Shown here piece after piece: positions 8,075-17,903 of a stretch of DNA of 64,000 nt. A program made the position numbers and the translations under genes. This DNA is from BOG-932 sp965276835. GTDB lineage: Bacteria > Pseudomonadota > Alphaproteobacteria > BOG-932 > Roseiterribacteraceae. The notes under the pieces are model-generated. The model saw only the letters and a list, made by a program, of their open reading frames with translations. It did no database searches and was not told the DNA's origin. The stretch's first letter is position 1. Each line of letters starts with the position of its first letter. The stretch covers positions 3,534,001 to 3,598,000 of the forward strand of contig OZ255631.1 in assembly GCA_965276835.1 (NCBI GenBank), read 5' to 3'.

Positions 8075-9294
8075 TCGGCGTCGCCAAGCAGTTTGGCGTA
8101 GTCGGCGTGCCAGCCCACCTTCAAGTCGATCGAGAGCACCTGATAGCTGCCGCGAACATAGTAGGCGGCGCTCCACCCCTGTGAGATCGGCCGCACCACA
8201 TTGGGGGCTTCTTCATGCGTCCATCTCAGGATTTTGAGACCGGACTGACACTTTCCCTTGTGGTCCAGCTCAGCACATTCCTCGACCATCTGATCGTGGC
8301 GATCGGACCAATGTTCCTCAAGCACGAGATCGTAATCGTTGATGACGGCCGCCATCGCAGGACTGCCATGGAGCCATTTTGAGCGTTGCTCGCGGGCTTT
8401 CCATTCCTCTCGGATCGCTTTCGAAAGGTCCGATTTCTTGCCGTCTACCAGTTTAATCTGGCGAGCAAGCATGCCGTCAGGCTGATAATCTTCCGGGGGA
8501 CTTGCCAGCTCGAAGTCAGGCACAAGCTTGTCCTGCTCGATGTCGGAGACAATGGCGCTGATCTGGTGCTGCAGTTCACTTCGAGAGACGACACGCTCTC
8601 GCTTGTCACATAGCGAATAGATGATTTGTCGATCCCACCATTCTACCAAGCGCGCGGCCACGGTCGTCCGCTGCTCAGGTGGAAGAAGCTTTAGATATCC
8701 GGCGACGTTATTCTCGATAGCTCCCACGGCGGGGCTGTCGGCCTGGATTAACGTTCGGCGCATGAGATTGAGCCGCTCGGTTTCTGTAAGGGCAAGGAAG
8801 GCCGAACAGCCATCGACGCGGTCGGCATGTGGGAGCGGCTTACCCGCCTTTGCGGCGGCGGCGCGCGCGTCTGAGACACGCTGAGCTTCTTGCGCCATTG
8901 CCTCGACCAGTTCGTTCCGTTCGGCATCAAGGTCCGTCAGGGACATGAGTGGACTATCGGGCGCAAGTTTAGCGACCGTCACCAGATGAAGAGTCGTCTC
9001 GGAAAGGGCCAGTTCCGGCATGAGATCGACCCAGACTTTCACCGTCTTCCACAGCGCTTTCGATTTCAGGGTGAGCGGTGGCGGCGCGCTACTGATCGAG
9101 TGCTTCAGCTGATACAACAAATTGTGGCCATCGACCTTCAGGTCTATGTCGTCAAGCTGCTCAACTCCCACAGCCGCGTTATCCGTCTCCTGGCGCATCA
9201 ATGTCAGCAGCGCGAAGAACGCCTGATAGTAGAAGCCCAGCGCGGACGCTTCCGCCGAATGCCCTACGCCCTGTTGTTGTCCAGACATCGCCAA
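8071..9294 (-). CDS. ABC-3C nuclease/CTD component
   Basis: 407 residues, first gene of the ABC-3C operon. The N-terminus carries the pattern of a PD-(D/E)xK nuclease of the DUF4297/Cap4-like group: Q24 in a YYQAFFALL helix, E45 and D48/D49 in VEQLDDIDL, and the Q62-L-K64 triad in LLYQLKHS. The middle is helical; the last 100 residues (LKILRWTHEEAPNVV onward, with WHADYAKLLGD at the end) correspond to the C-terminal domain that defines this component in ABC three-component systems. The nuclease domain is the likely effector. The downstream ATGA overlap couples it to the middle component. Substrate, DNA or RNA, cannot be told from sequence. Confidence 0.82.
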   Translation of the reverse strand: MAMSGQQQGVGHSAEASALGFYYQAFFALLTLMRQETDNAAVGVEQLDDIDLKVDGHNLLYQLKHSISSAPPPLTLKSKALWKTVKVWVDLMPELALSETTLHLVTVAKLAPDSPLMSLTDLDAERNELVEAMAQEAQRVSDARAAAAKAGKPLPHADRVDGCSAFLALTETERLNLMRRTLIQADSPAVGAIENNVAGYLKLLPPEQRTTVAARLVEWWDRQIIYSLCDKRERVVSRSELQHQISAIVSDIEQDKLVPDFELASPPEDYQPDGMLARQIKLVDGKKSDLSKAIREEWKAREQRSKWLHGSPAMAAVINDYDLVLEEHWSDRHDQMVEECAELDHKGKCQSGLKILRWTHEEAPNVVRPISQGWSAAYYVRGSYQVLSIDLKVGWHADYAKLLGDAE

Positions 9295-9710
9295 TTCTTA
9301 TTATTGTTTCCCACAAAGACACAGTGTGGGCGAGCTACTATTGGCTCAAGTAGTACGATTGCCAAGTCCTTGTGTTTGCTGCCGCGTAAGAGAGCCAAAC
9401 TCTGGAACCAAATGTGTGTCCGCTATTGAGAGCGAATGGATGACATCGCGATGGCGACCATGGGCGCATAGCTGCCATGGCTAGGTTGGGCCGAGAGCGG
9501 ACTGGCGGGTTTCGATGTTCTGCGAGTGTAAGCAGACGTTGGCAACGCCCCAAGTATCGTCTCAGTTTGACCCAAAGCTGTCGTAGCAGGCATCACGGAG
9601 AGTGACTGCTACGGGGAAATTTTAGACCGTTTGGTTTTTTTGCGGCGGAACTGAAAAAGCGGACATTCCGTAGCGCGGTTCCGACCCTTTGAGACACGAG
9701 ATCGCGCACT
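9295..9710. other. gene-free stretch with intergenic repeat motifs
   Basis: No convincing coding sequence; reading frames here give Arg/Ser/Pro-rich products typical of out-of-frame GC-rich DNA. The stretch contains the promoter side of the ABC-3C operon (just after 9294) and two copies of a short motif, TGTCCGCT near 9417 and AGCGGACA near 9659, that recurs between 15,140 and 15,505. Confidence 0.5.
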
Positions 9711-10922
9711 TCATCGAGCCACGATCTCGGCGACTTGCCGGAGTGCAGTTGGAAGGTCGAGGCGCGCGACGAGGCCGTCTTGCGACGGGTTACGTCCTGA
9801 GTGGACGATGAATCGCCGGGTGGCACCGATCGCCTCGCAGCCGCGGTAAAACCCCGGCCTGGCACCTGCATCGGGACTCGTCTTGCACTCGATCGCGACG
9901 AGCTCATTTCGTTTTGGTTGAAAATCGAGAACGAGGTCGATCTCGTGTGTTACTCCGTCGTCGCCTTTGATGCGATAAAACTGCGGAGTACATGCATCTG
10001 CGGTGGTCGAGATCAACGCCTCGATCGCATAACCCTCCCAGCTTTCACCGATCTTCTGATGGGCTCGGAGCTGGGCGATAGTTTCGATTCCGAGCAGGGC
10101 GTGAAGAATGCCGCTGTCGCGGATATAGACCTTTTGCTTCTTCCCAAAGCTCGAGTTGCTGCCCACCGGAAAATTGGACAGGCGTCGGATGACGCCGAGC
10201 TTATCGAGGACATGAATAGCCGAGCGCAGCTCAGATCGCTTCGCGATCTCGATCGGGCAGGAATTGTCGTCGAACTCTCCACCATTTTGATTTGCGATCC
10301 AACGCAGGATATCTGGCACCCTTAGCGCTCGTGGGACATCCCAGCTCGAATAGTCGCGCGCGAGCAAGTCGCTCAGCAGTTGACGGCGCCATACAAGGCT
10401 CGCGTTGTCGCTGTCAGCGGCGAGGCTTTCCGGTAGGCCACCCCTAAGCCAGTGCTTTTCGGAATCGAAAACCTCTGCATTGGTTGGACTGGCCACCGGC
10501 ATTAGGCCGGGAGAAGGTCCGCTCGCCGCCGAGAGTATCTGGTTTTCCGCAATTGCATCGTCGAGTTGAAGCGGATCGACATGGATCGTTCGAACGTTTC
10601 CGGAAAGGGCACTTTGCAGGGAGTTCGCTGCCACCAAATCGGTTGGTATCAGTATAAAACGGTTATCGGCCCCTGACTGCTCGGCCGCGCGAAAGCGATA
10701 GACGAAGTCATTGACCTCTGCGGCGGCAAAATGATCGAAAACCATGATCGGTGCCGAGTATTCACGGCAGTCCCGAAAAGGGCGAATCAATGAGTCGGTC
10801 CTCTCGGCCGACCAGCGCCGGGCAATTTCGCTGCGTCCTACCCGGGGGAGGCCGTGAATTAGCGTAACGCGGCTTTCAATGACGGCGGCGTTCAACAAGG
10901 TTCGTATTTGGTCTCGCGCCAT
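9711..10922 (-). CDS. AAA_14/DUF4143-like ATPase with degenerate P-loop and PD-(D/E)xK domain
   Basis: 403 residues. The order is that of the AAA_14 plus DUF4143 family: an N-terminal P-loop, a helical middle including WLRGGLPESL and the WRRQLLSDLLARD segment, a winged-helix-like part with RSAIHVLDKLGVI, and a C-terminal EIDLVLDF...AIECKTS nuclease-fold core near 325-345. The Walker A motif reads GLPRVGRS (24-31): the usual Lys is Arg R30, so ATP hydrolysis may be impaired. The ATG overlaps the stop of the upstream giant STAND gene by one base (TAATG), so the two are one operon and probably one system. DUF4143 proteins are common in bacterial mobile regions but mostly uncharacterised. Confidence 0.78.
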   Translation of the reverse strand: MARDQIRTLLNAAVIESRVTLIHGLPRVGRSEIARRWSAERTDSLIRPFRDCREYSAPIMVFDHFAAAEVNDFVYRFRAAEQSGADNRFILIPTDLVAANSLQSALSGNVRTIHVDPLQLDDAIAENQILSAASGPSPGLMPVASPTNAEVFDSEKHWLRGGLPESLAADSDNASLVWRRQLLSDLLARDYSSWDVPRALRVPDILRWIANQNGGEFDDNSCPIEIAKRSELRSAIHVLDKLGVIRRLSNFPVGSNSSFGKKQKVYIRDSGILHALLGIETIAQLRAHQKIGESWEGYAIEALISTTADACTPQFYRIKGDDGVTHEIDLVLDFQPKRNELVAIECKTSPDAGARPGFYRGCEAIGATRRFIVHSGRNPSQDGLVARLDLPTALRQVAEIVAR

Positions 10923-13900
10923 TAAATTGGCCGAGTGACGTCGAGGACGATAACCTCCGTACGTCCTTCACGCGTTGTTACGCTTGCTGACTGCAGAGCC
11001 GTCCGCAACTCGTGGGCAGTTCGCGGGGGGGCCGTCCCTCGCGGCGGCGGTTGCAGCCGTTTTTTTGAGTCGTTGCCGAACCAAAGGACTAAGTAGATCC
11101 CGCGATCGGTGCGAGAATCGTTGACATACCGGAGATCAAGCTGGCGGTCCGCTGCGGTCCAAAGATCTCGATGCCACTGTCCTTTGATCTCGATAGGTAA
11201 GATCACGTTCCCGAGCGTGCAGATGATATCGCATCGCTTGTCATCGGCGAGATGGCCTTCAGGGTATGCCTGAATTCCGAAGGGCAACGGCCGCAGCATC
11301 TTCAGAATTGTGTCGCGGCAATCCTCTTCCTTGCGCGGCACGGCGGCATTGAAGAAGTCGCGATACCAGTCGACATCGCTGCCGCGGAGCATCTTCTGAA
11401 CGATCTCGAGCGCCTCAACCAGGACAGCCTGCAATTGGCCGGCAGTGGTCGGCGCCTCATCGGATGTGGCCGTTGCGACCGTCCTAAAGTCCGGTGCTGA
11501 CCATTCAGCTTCTACCCGCTTCCGCCGTTGTTCGGCCGCTGCTACGCGAAGTTGATACGTGTAACCATCGTCCGGTGCATCTCGGAATGCGATAAGCAGC
11601 TTGATCGCTTCGTCCGAGACATCGTCGGCAAGCCGGCGAATGAGCGCGCCAAGAAATTCGCTTGCATCCCAGGCGTTTGAATTCCCGCTGGTCCCGCCGT
11701 TGGGTCGGGACCTCATAGGAAACAATGGCCGGAAGGTTTGGATTAGCCACGCGAGCAGGGGGGAGTTCGCTGGGATCGGAGAAGCGTCGTGGCGCTGATA
11801 GCCCAGCCTCTCCCGACTCTCCCAAAAAAGATCCGGGTCGATAGGACCGCTAGCCTCCAACTCTGCACGCGTCCTCTCGAAATCGAGAATAAGCCCCACC
11901 ATCGTCCATACGCGGCGACGTTCTGGGGCCAACCTTTGATCCGGCACACGAAGAGCCGCGATCTTGCGTAGTTCCTCGTAGGTTTCCGGCATTGCCAATA
12001 GCCGATCTATCAGCTCGGTCTCGGTCTGGATCGCCATGTCCGCGAAACGGTTGAGCCATTCAACGGCTAGCGATGCGGCCAGAGTTGCATCGCGGCTTTC
12101 GCGCATGAAGGTGTAAAGCCCGTCGATATAGTCTCGCCGCTGCGAAAGCTGCGGCTCCATGAATTGGCGTTGCGTGGCCTCCCATGCGCCGCGACTACGA
12201 AGCGCTTCTTCCAGGGCGGTATGAAGATTGGGAACGCCCGCCTGTTCATCGATGCGCGAGTTCCGCGTTTCGAAGAACCCGGCCATCAGCCGCTCGTCCT
12301 CCAGATTCTCGAAGCCTTGGCCTGTCCGGTGTCTCTCTGCCAGAGCTGCAACCACGATGAATGATGCTTCCCAACGACGGCCCACGGCATAGCTTTCCGC
12401 GATCTCCATTGCGCTCGGGTGAGACGGCGTCGCTTTCAGGAACGTCTCGAAACCAATCAGGCAAGTATCTCGAAGCTCGGCGCCCAGCCAGGCTTCGATG
12501 CGTGTTGGCCCGTCGCTATCCTTGTTGCCTATGTCCCAGAACAAGCCGAGATAAGCTTTTGCCGGACCGACGACCCATCCATATTCACCGGCCCGAATAT
12601 CGTCGAGATGGGCGCCGAACTCCGAGCGATGTTGCTTCCACTGCTCTTCGCGATCCTTTTCCTCTTTACGCTTGCGAGCGTCCTGCTCAAGCTGCCAATC
12701 GGGTATCTGTGGGTCGGCGATGCGTTCTAGCCAAGCCGAATCCTCATTTTTATCTCCGGCAAACCGTGCAGCCGCGTTGCGGACGGGTAGGCCCTCCGTG
12801 GATGAGTGGCGCACGAGTTGGACAAGATCGCGCCAACGCCCATCGGTGAGTTCGAGTTGATCCAATAGCCAAATTACATCTTCGTCGCTGACATTCAGGC
12901 CGGAAGATCGATCGTTCAGGCGCCAGAATCGCTCCCATACGGATTTGTCCCCTGGTTCCTCGAGAAGAACGAGAGACTGTAGCGCGCGACGAATGCCGTC
13001 GTTCTTCGCAAAAAAATCGGCCACTACTTCGCGCGTTTCCCGACGGTAGCCGATCGCGTTGTTGCTGAAGGGGCGAAGCCATGACCAGAGCCGCGCGACA
13101 TCGACTGCCCCGTGGTTTAACCGGCGGGCGAGAAGCCCATAGGCTAGATCGGTGATACCAGCATTGTTTTGGCGCTGATGCCGGTCTCCCATCTTCGTGG
13201 CGTACGCCGACACCCGGTCGAGAAGTTCGTCCAGATGCTCTGCTGGAAGCTTTCGCTCCAGACCTCGGTAGATCCCGATATTGGTCTCAGTACGATTCAG
13301 CTGCGCGACGACAACGTCGAAAATCAGATCGACGCTGACGCCGGAGTATTCGATTTCCTCCAGGAGCTCGTCTGCGAGGCGGATGCTATCTTCGTCTCGC
13401 TCGACGAGAAGTTCCTGGACGATTTTTTGCCAATCCTGCGGCGCGTCCAGGGATGCCAGGCGCGCGCCCGCTTCGGCTCGATTTGCATAGGCGATTTCAT
13501 AATCCAGAACCAGCAAACGAAACGTGTCGGCCAGTTCAGCAACCAGCCCCGAGAGTCGAAGGGCTCGCAAGATCAGAAGCTTTATCCCGAATTCAACTGA
13601 CGGGTCGGTGAGGGCGTCTCGAATGTCGGGCAAAAGCTCAGGTTGGATAAGGCCGGCCACCCGATAATCGGACCAGCCATGGAAGCGTGGATTCTCCCGC
13701 GCTAATGCCTTCAACGCTGAAAGGAGGGCACGGGCTTCGGTAGGCGTTAAATTGTCGGCATCGCCATACTCCACAACCCCCATCGGATCATCGGCGATTA
13801 CCTGCAATGCGAGGTCAGGGCTATGCCAGGCAAGCCAAGCATGAATGCCGCGCAGGCTGGCCGGAACGAGGCTTCGAGTGTTGAAAAGTTCTAGTAGGCG

Positions 13901-14866
13901 GCGGCGCTTGCGAGGAGTATCGGCGGTTTGCGACAGCCATTGTGCGCCCAGAAATTCCCCAATTGCCCGGTGCGTATAGCTGAAGCGCTCAGCGGCGGGA
14001 GCGGCAAACAGTCGTGAGTCGAGTATGCCACCTATAACGTCGGCAGAGGGCAGCCCGGCAACTTCATGGATAGGGAGGGCCTCGCGGTCGTCGTTGACCC
14101 GGCGGGTGAGCGTCTCGGCGCCCGTTAAAATCAGTGCCGCAAAGGCAGCTCCGGTCGCGCTCAGGACGCTCGCTTCGGACAGTTCGGTGAGTTTCGTGCC
14201 TGCTTTTTCCTCGCGGTGTTCGGCACGAAGCAGCGCCGTTGCACGCTCGAAGAGGTCGCCTTTCGAAGCCGGCAGGGAATCACTGCTTGCAACCTTCTCG
14301 AGGAGTTCGAGTGTTTGAGGGTTACTCCACAGCCCTGAGAGACCTCTCTCTTCGAGATGCGCGATAGTTCGCTCCGCCTCGTCTCGGCCTAACGTCTCCG
14401 CGAGGAATGACGCTGCGTCAGCTCGGTCGAGCGGCTCTAAATGCAGCTGTAGCGGCGGCGGATCATAGAATTCCGATATGCCCTGCTGAGCCGTTGCGCT
14501 TCGCCAATCCGCGACACGACATGACAGAATGAAGCGCGGGAATCCAAGTTCACCGAGCCTGCGAAGCACGAGATCCACGGCGTCGCCGTCACGCTGCGCA
14601 GAGACCTCGTCGAGGGCATCGATGACCAGCGTGGTCGCGCCACCAAAGAGTTCCGCGGTGTTGGGTGCGTTGATCAGCTTTCGGGCTGTGCACACCGCAT
14701 ACCCGCCGATGGAACTGAGTTGTCCCAGGAGCGTCGATTTTCCCATGCCCGCCTCTCCGAGCACGACCAATGGCCTCTGATCGGTTTGCAGGAAATCCTG
14801 ATCCACGACGACGCGGTCCAGCTCGTCGAAATACCAGAGTTTGCGAGGTAGAATCATATCTGTCAC
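10922..14866 (-). CDS. large NACHT-like STAND ATPase with C-terminal PD-(D/E)xK nuclease motif
   Basis: 1314 residues. The N-terminus is a NACHT/STAND NTPase: Walker A GEAGMGKST at 37-45, Walker B LVIDALDEV at 80-88, an Arg-containing sensor-like ILSCRVADW, and a winged-helix-like part ending near FSYTHRAIGEFLGAQWL. About 800 residues of helical repeats follow, a likely ligand-sensing arm. Near the C-terminus D1213 and the E1226-I-K1228 motif (LPIEIKGQW) give a PD-(D/E)xK core, a plausible DNA-cleaving effector. Avs-type defence proteins combine the same activities, but with the nuclease usually at the N-terminus. First gene of a two-gene leftward operon. Function in phage sensing is inferred. 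Confidence 0.8.
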   Translation of the reverse strand: MTDMILPRKLWYFDELDRVVVDQDFLQTDQRPLVVLGEAGMGKSTLLGQLSSIGGYAVCTARKLINAPNTAELFGGATTLVIDALDEVSAQRDGDAVDLVLRRLGELGFPRFILSCRVADWRSATAQQGISEFYDPPPLQLHLEPLDRADAASFLAETLGRDEAERTIAHLEERGLSGLWSNPQTLELLEKVASSDSLPASKGDLFERATALLRAEHREEKAGTKLTELSEASVLSATGAAFAALILTGAETLTRRVNDDREALPIHEVAGLPSADVIGGILDSRLFAAPAAERFSYTHRAIGEFLGAQWLSQTADTPRKRRRLLELFNTRSLVPASLRGIHAWLAWHSPDLALQVIADDPMGVVEYGDADNLTPTEARALLSALKALARENPRFHGWSDYRVAGLIQPELLPDIRDALTDPSVEFGIKLLILRALRLSGLVAELADTFRLLVLDYEIAYANRAEAGARLASLDAPQDWQKIVQELLVERDEDSIRLADELLEEIEYSGVSVDLIFDVVVAQLNRTETNIGIYRGLERKLPAEHLDELLDRVSAYATKMGDRHQRQNNAGITDLAYGLLARRLNHGAVDVARLWSWLRPFSNNAIGYRRETREVVADFFAKNDGIRRALQSLVLLEEPGDKSVWERFWRLNDRSSGLNVSDEDVIWLLDQLELTDGRWRDLVQLVRHSSTEGLPVRNAAARFAGDKNEDSAWLERIADPQIPDWQLEQDARKRKEEKDREEQWKQHRSEFGAHLDDIRAGEYGWVVGPAKAYLGLFWDIGNKDSDGPTRIEAWLGAELRDTCLIGFETFLKATPSHPSAMEIAESYAVGRRWEASFIVVAALAERHRTGQGFENLEDERLMAGFFETRNSRIDEQAGVPNLHTALEEALRSRGAWEATQRQFMEPQLSQRRDYIDGLYTFMRESRDATLAASLAVEWLNRFADMAIQTETELIDRLLAMPETYEELRKIAALRVPDQRLAPERRRVWTMVGLILDFERTRAELEASGPIDPDLFWESRERLGYQRHDASPIPANSPLLAWLIQTFRPLFPMRSRPNGGTSGNSNAWDASEFLGALIRRLADDVSDEAIKLLIAFRDAPDDGYTYQLRVAAAEQRRKRVEAEWSAPDFRTVATATSDEAPTTAGQLQAVLVEALEIVQKMLRGSDVDWYRDFFNAAVPRKEEDCRDTILKMLRPLPFGIQAYPEGHLADDKRCDIICTLGNVILPIEIKGQWHRDLWTAADRQLDLRYVNDSRTDRGIYLVLWFGNDSKKRLQPPPRGTAPPRTAHELRTALQSASVTTREGRTEVIVLDVTRPI

Positions 14867-15958
14867 AGCGTCGATACTGCCGAAAACTCACCTAATCCAC
14901 CAGATATCACCACATAAGCGAACCTCAGAGACGTGTTTTTGATTTCCGTGTCGTGGCGTGCGGTTTGCCGAAGCAATCAACCAGCTCGGCGCCGGTCGAG
15001 GAGAGTACTCTCGCGGGCGTCGGCTTTCTGAATATCGGGAGCAGCGCGCTGGCGACCGAAATGTCGCGACAGCGGCAGCGAAGGCAGCCTGCTTGATATG
15101 ACCGCTAATGGCGCAATTGCGACCCACAGCTTAGCGTTCGCAGTGTCCGCTTTCAGGAACCGCCGAAATCGTCCTTCGTGACCGAATTGGGCGCAAGTTC
15201 GCCGGAAGTATCTGAGGCGGAGCTCTTTTGCCGGACGCTGAGGAGCTCCGCTAATTCAGCAATAGCCGTTTGGCTTAAATAGGCGATGAGCTAAGGTAAG
15301 CACTCTTAAATAAGAGGCCGGCGCCGTCACGGGTGGTAAAGCTGGGTAGTGCATGCCGATACACGCTAATCCGACCTGCCGCCTTGCATGTTCGATCGCC
15401 TGAGCGATGGTGCAAATGTCGGGTTTCCTCACCTCCGTTCGAAAGCGGACCATCCGCTGCCCACCCATTCCGGCCATCACCGATCGCCAACGGGCTATGT
15501 CCGCTTTTGGGGAACAGCTTTTCCGACCGGGATGACCGAGATGGGCGCGAAGCAGCCGGGCTGCCGCGATCGCAAAAATGGATATCCAAGAAGCGGCCCA
15601 TCCTGTCCCGTTCCTATTTGATAATTTACGCCGCCCCTATTTCACAATCTACGGCGCGCGCACAATATCAAATAGATAGTTGCTACTTTTCGCTCAGATA
15701 ACAGCTCCCAACTCAACGAGGAAGCGCATCGAGAGCTCAATAGGGATCCTTGGCGAAGCCACGGCTGGCCGACGCTCACTACTTAGGTCTTAGTCGCGGC
15801 CAATACCGGCCATCAGCCAGTCTGGCCTGCTGGGCCGCCTTTCCTGAATCGCTGCTATGCGATCACTGGGCGTTGCCCGCAGACTGCTTGTCATGCGTTG
15901 TAGATCCACTACCTACGACACGCCTTGTACGAATCTCACGTAAACGGGGGAAACGGAT
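14867..15958. other. 1.1-kb region without a convincing gene
   Basis: Frames on both strands give low-complexity, Arg/Ser-rich products with no recognisable domain. The left part must contain the promoter of the STAND operon. Three short motifs, TGTCCGCTTTC near 15,143, AAAGCGGAC near 15,442 and ATGTCCGCTTTT near 15,497, match motifs at 9,417 and 9,659. The last 300 bases are more AT-rich and probably hold the promoter of the HTH gene at 15,959. Confidence 0.5.
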
Positions 15959-17191
15959 ATGGCCAAGCTTACGCGCGAGGAACTTTACGCTCTCGCCTGG
16001 AATCACCCCATGACGAAGCTCGCCAAGAAATTCGGTCTATCGGACGTCGCTTTGCACAAGATCTGCCGCAAGCACGACATCCCGACGCCGCCGCTCGGTT
16101 ATTGGGCGAAGAAGGCGCATGGCAAACCGGTGGCCGACACGCCTCTGCCGAAAAGCCCCAAAGCTAGCCAGTATCACATCGTTATCTATGAAGGGGCCGG
16201 GTCCGCAGAAAGTGAGGCCGTTGCGGTCGTCCGTGCTCGGGCCCGCGAAGCGATGCGTGCACAAGACAACAACACGTCTAACGTGCTCGACGATCCGATT
16301 CTTGGTCGTACAATCGAGCGACTGTCGAAGGCCAAAGCGGATCGAACCGGCCTCGCCCAAATAGAAGGCAAGAACCTAATAACAGTCGCCATCCGTCCGG
16401 AGTCTGCCACCCGCGCCCAGCGAGTCCTGGAGACATTGGTCCGGGCAGCCCAAATGGCCGGCATGACCTTGGGGGCTGGCGGAACTGGAACGGTCTGGCA
16501 TGCGGACGGGGAGGAAATTTCGTTCGACCTCGTCGAGGTGGCGGACCGCGTCGAACACATACCCACGGAGGCGGAGCTGAAAGCCGTAGCGAAGTGGGAG
16601 GCCGAGCGAGAAGCATATCGAAAGCGATATAGTTACGATCGGGACTGGGGCCGTCCTCACATCCCGAAATGGGAAGAGCGTTATCAGGGACGCTTGGCCG
16701 TCAGACTTGAGAAAGTCCGAATCCGCACCGAGAACGAATACTGGGGTCCAACGATTCGCGGAACATTCGCGGATGCCAAGAACCGCGACATCATGAAGGC
16801 AATTCCGAGCATCGTTTCCGCTATCGCCGCGATCGCCGTGGCAAAACGGGAAAACCGCGAGGCCGATGAACGCAGGAGCCTTGCCCGCGCAGAATCCGAG
16901 GCTCGTCGTCGGGAGACTGAACGACGCGCCGCGCTGGAACACAAACGTTCCGCGATGCTCAAGACGCTAATAACCGCACATGAAGAGATGATCCGACTGG
17001 AGAGCTTTCTTTTGTCGCTCGATAAATTGCATGAGCGAGGCCATGTGCCGGATCGGCTGAGCCGTTTCATGGCTTGGGGCAATGCAAGACTCGAACGAAT
17101 GCAGCGCGCACTAGCCCCAGGCGCACTCGAGGAGCAACTCGCTTTGGAAGCAATTTTCGACGCCGCCGATGTCGAGCGCGCGGGACAATGA
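15959..17191 (+). CDS. HTH protein of unknown function
   Basis: 410 residues from an ATG following a GGGGGAAACGGAT stretch. The first 50 residues form a helix-turn-helix-like segment (REELYALAWNHPMTKLAKKF, then SDVALHKICRKHDIP) followed by PPLGYW. Between 250 and 340 the sequence becomes a charged coiled coil (KRENREADERRSLARAESEA). No catalytic motif is seen. Proteins with this start are common in alphaproteobacterial accessory regions but I know no assigned role. It stands alone between the STAND operon and a stretch with transposase debris. Confidence 0.7.
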   Translation: MAKLTREELYALAWNHPMTKLAKKFGLSDVALHKICRKHDIPTPPLGYWAKKAHGKPVADTPLPKSPKASQYHIVIYEGAGSAESEAVAVVRARAREAMRAQDNNTSNVLDDPILGRTIERLSKAKADRTGLAQIEGKNLITVAIRPESATRAQRVLETLVRAAQMAGMTLGAGGTGTVWHADGEEISFDLVEVADRVEHIPTEAELKAVAKWEAEREAYRKRYSYDRDWGRPHIPKWEERYQGRLAVRLEKVRIRTENEYWGPTIRGTFADAKNRDIMKAIPSIVSAIAAIAVAKRENREADERRSLARAESEARRRETERRAALEHKRSAMLKTLITAHEEMIRLESFLLSLDKLHERGHVPDRLSRFMAWGNARLERMQRALAPGALEEQLALEAIFDAADVERAGQ

Positions 17192-17903
17192 GAAAACGCT
17201 CTTTGGTAGACCATATCCGCGTCAACCGCTGTTTCTTGGACATACGACTCTGAAGGCTGGAGGCGAGCATCGAGCGCTATCTCGCCGCGCTCGACCGGGC
17301 GGATCGCCAGATCAGCGATATCCCGAGGAGAGGAGCGCAACTGATGACATCCCAGGTGTGGATTGTTCGAGTTAAGCGCCGGTTTGTCGGCTAAGCCACT
17401 GAAAACGAGCGATTTGTCCCAGAAAACGCGAAATCGACTTATTCCGGGACGAAGCAAGTAATATCAACTATTTGCAGCGTTTCTGACGGAACGCACGAGA
17501 TCTCCATCAAAACCAATCCGTGAAAGGTTTCGAAGGGTAAGCCCGATCCGCGAAACTTTTCGTAGGTTCTTGAACGTTTTCGGAGGGTGACAGCCGGGTG
17601 ATTACCCGTCGGCGAACGTTTCTGCGGCTCGGTCGGACCGATCTCTGCGCACAGCTCCGGTCCAACACGGTTGCCGCGTATCGACCCGTCCAATTCAAGC
17701 GACGGGCCAAGTAGAGGCGACAGATGCCAGAGCGGTGGAGCACTGGTGCTGTAGCAGGAAGCCGAGCCTTTGCGCTGATGGAACGTCATCCGCGGCGTCG
17801 AGCAACCTCCCGTGCCGATTGACATCTTCCAGGTATATTATACTTGGTGGAGCGAGCGATTTGAGGGGCAAAAACTGGGTCGAATAACAAGCAGTCTAAC
17901 TGC
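17192..17903. other. gene-poor stretch with transposon debris
   Basis: No intact gene is convincing. A minus-strand frame at 17,439-17,825 yields a Ser/Pro/Arg-rich product without resemblance to known proteins. A short fragment resembling a transposase coiled coil lies at 17,257-17,331. The rest shows nothing recognisable. Confidence 0.45.
17257..17331 (+). pseudogene. remnant of an IS1182-type transposase
   Basis: The frame starting at 17,257 reads LEASIERYLAALDRADRQ, which resembles the coiled-coil segment of IS1182-family transposases. A stop codon sits directly upstream and the similarity fades within about 25 codons, so only a scrap remains. No terminal repeats were found. Tentative. 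Confidence 0.35.

Noticed and set aside
17439..17825. 128-codon minus-strand frame
   Set aside because: Composition is Ser/Pro/Cys-rich and without domain features; there is no ribosome site and no conserved segment.
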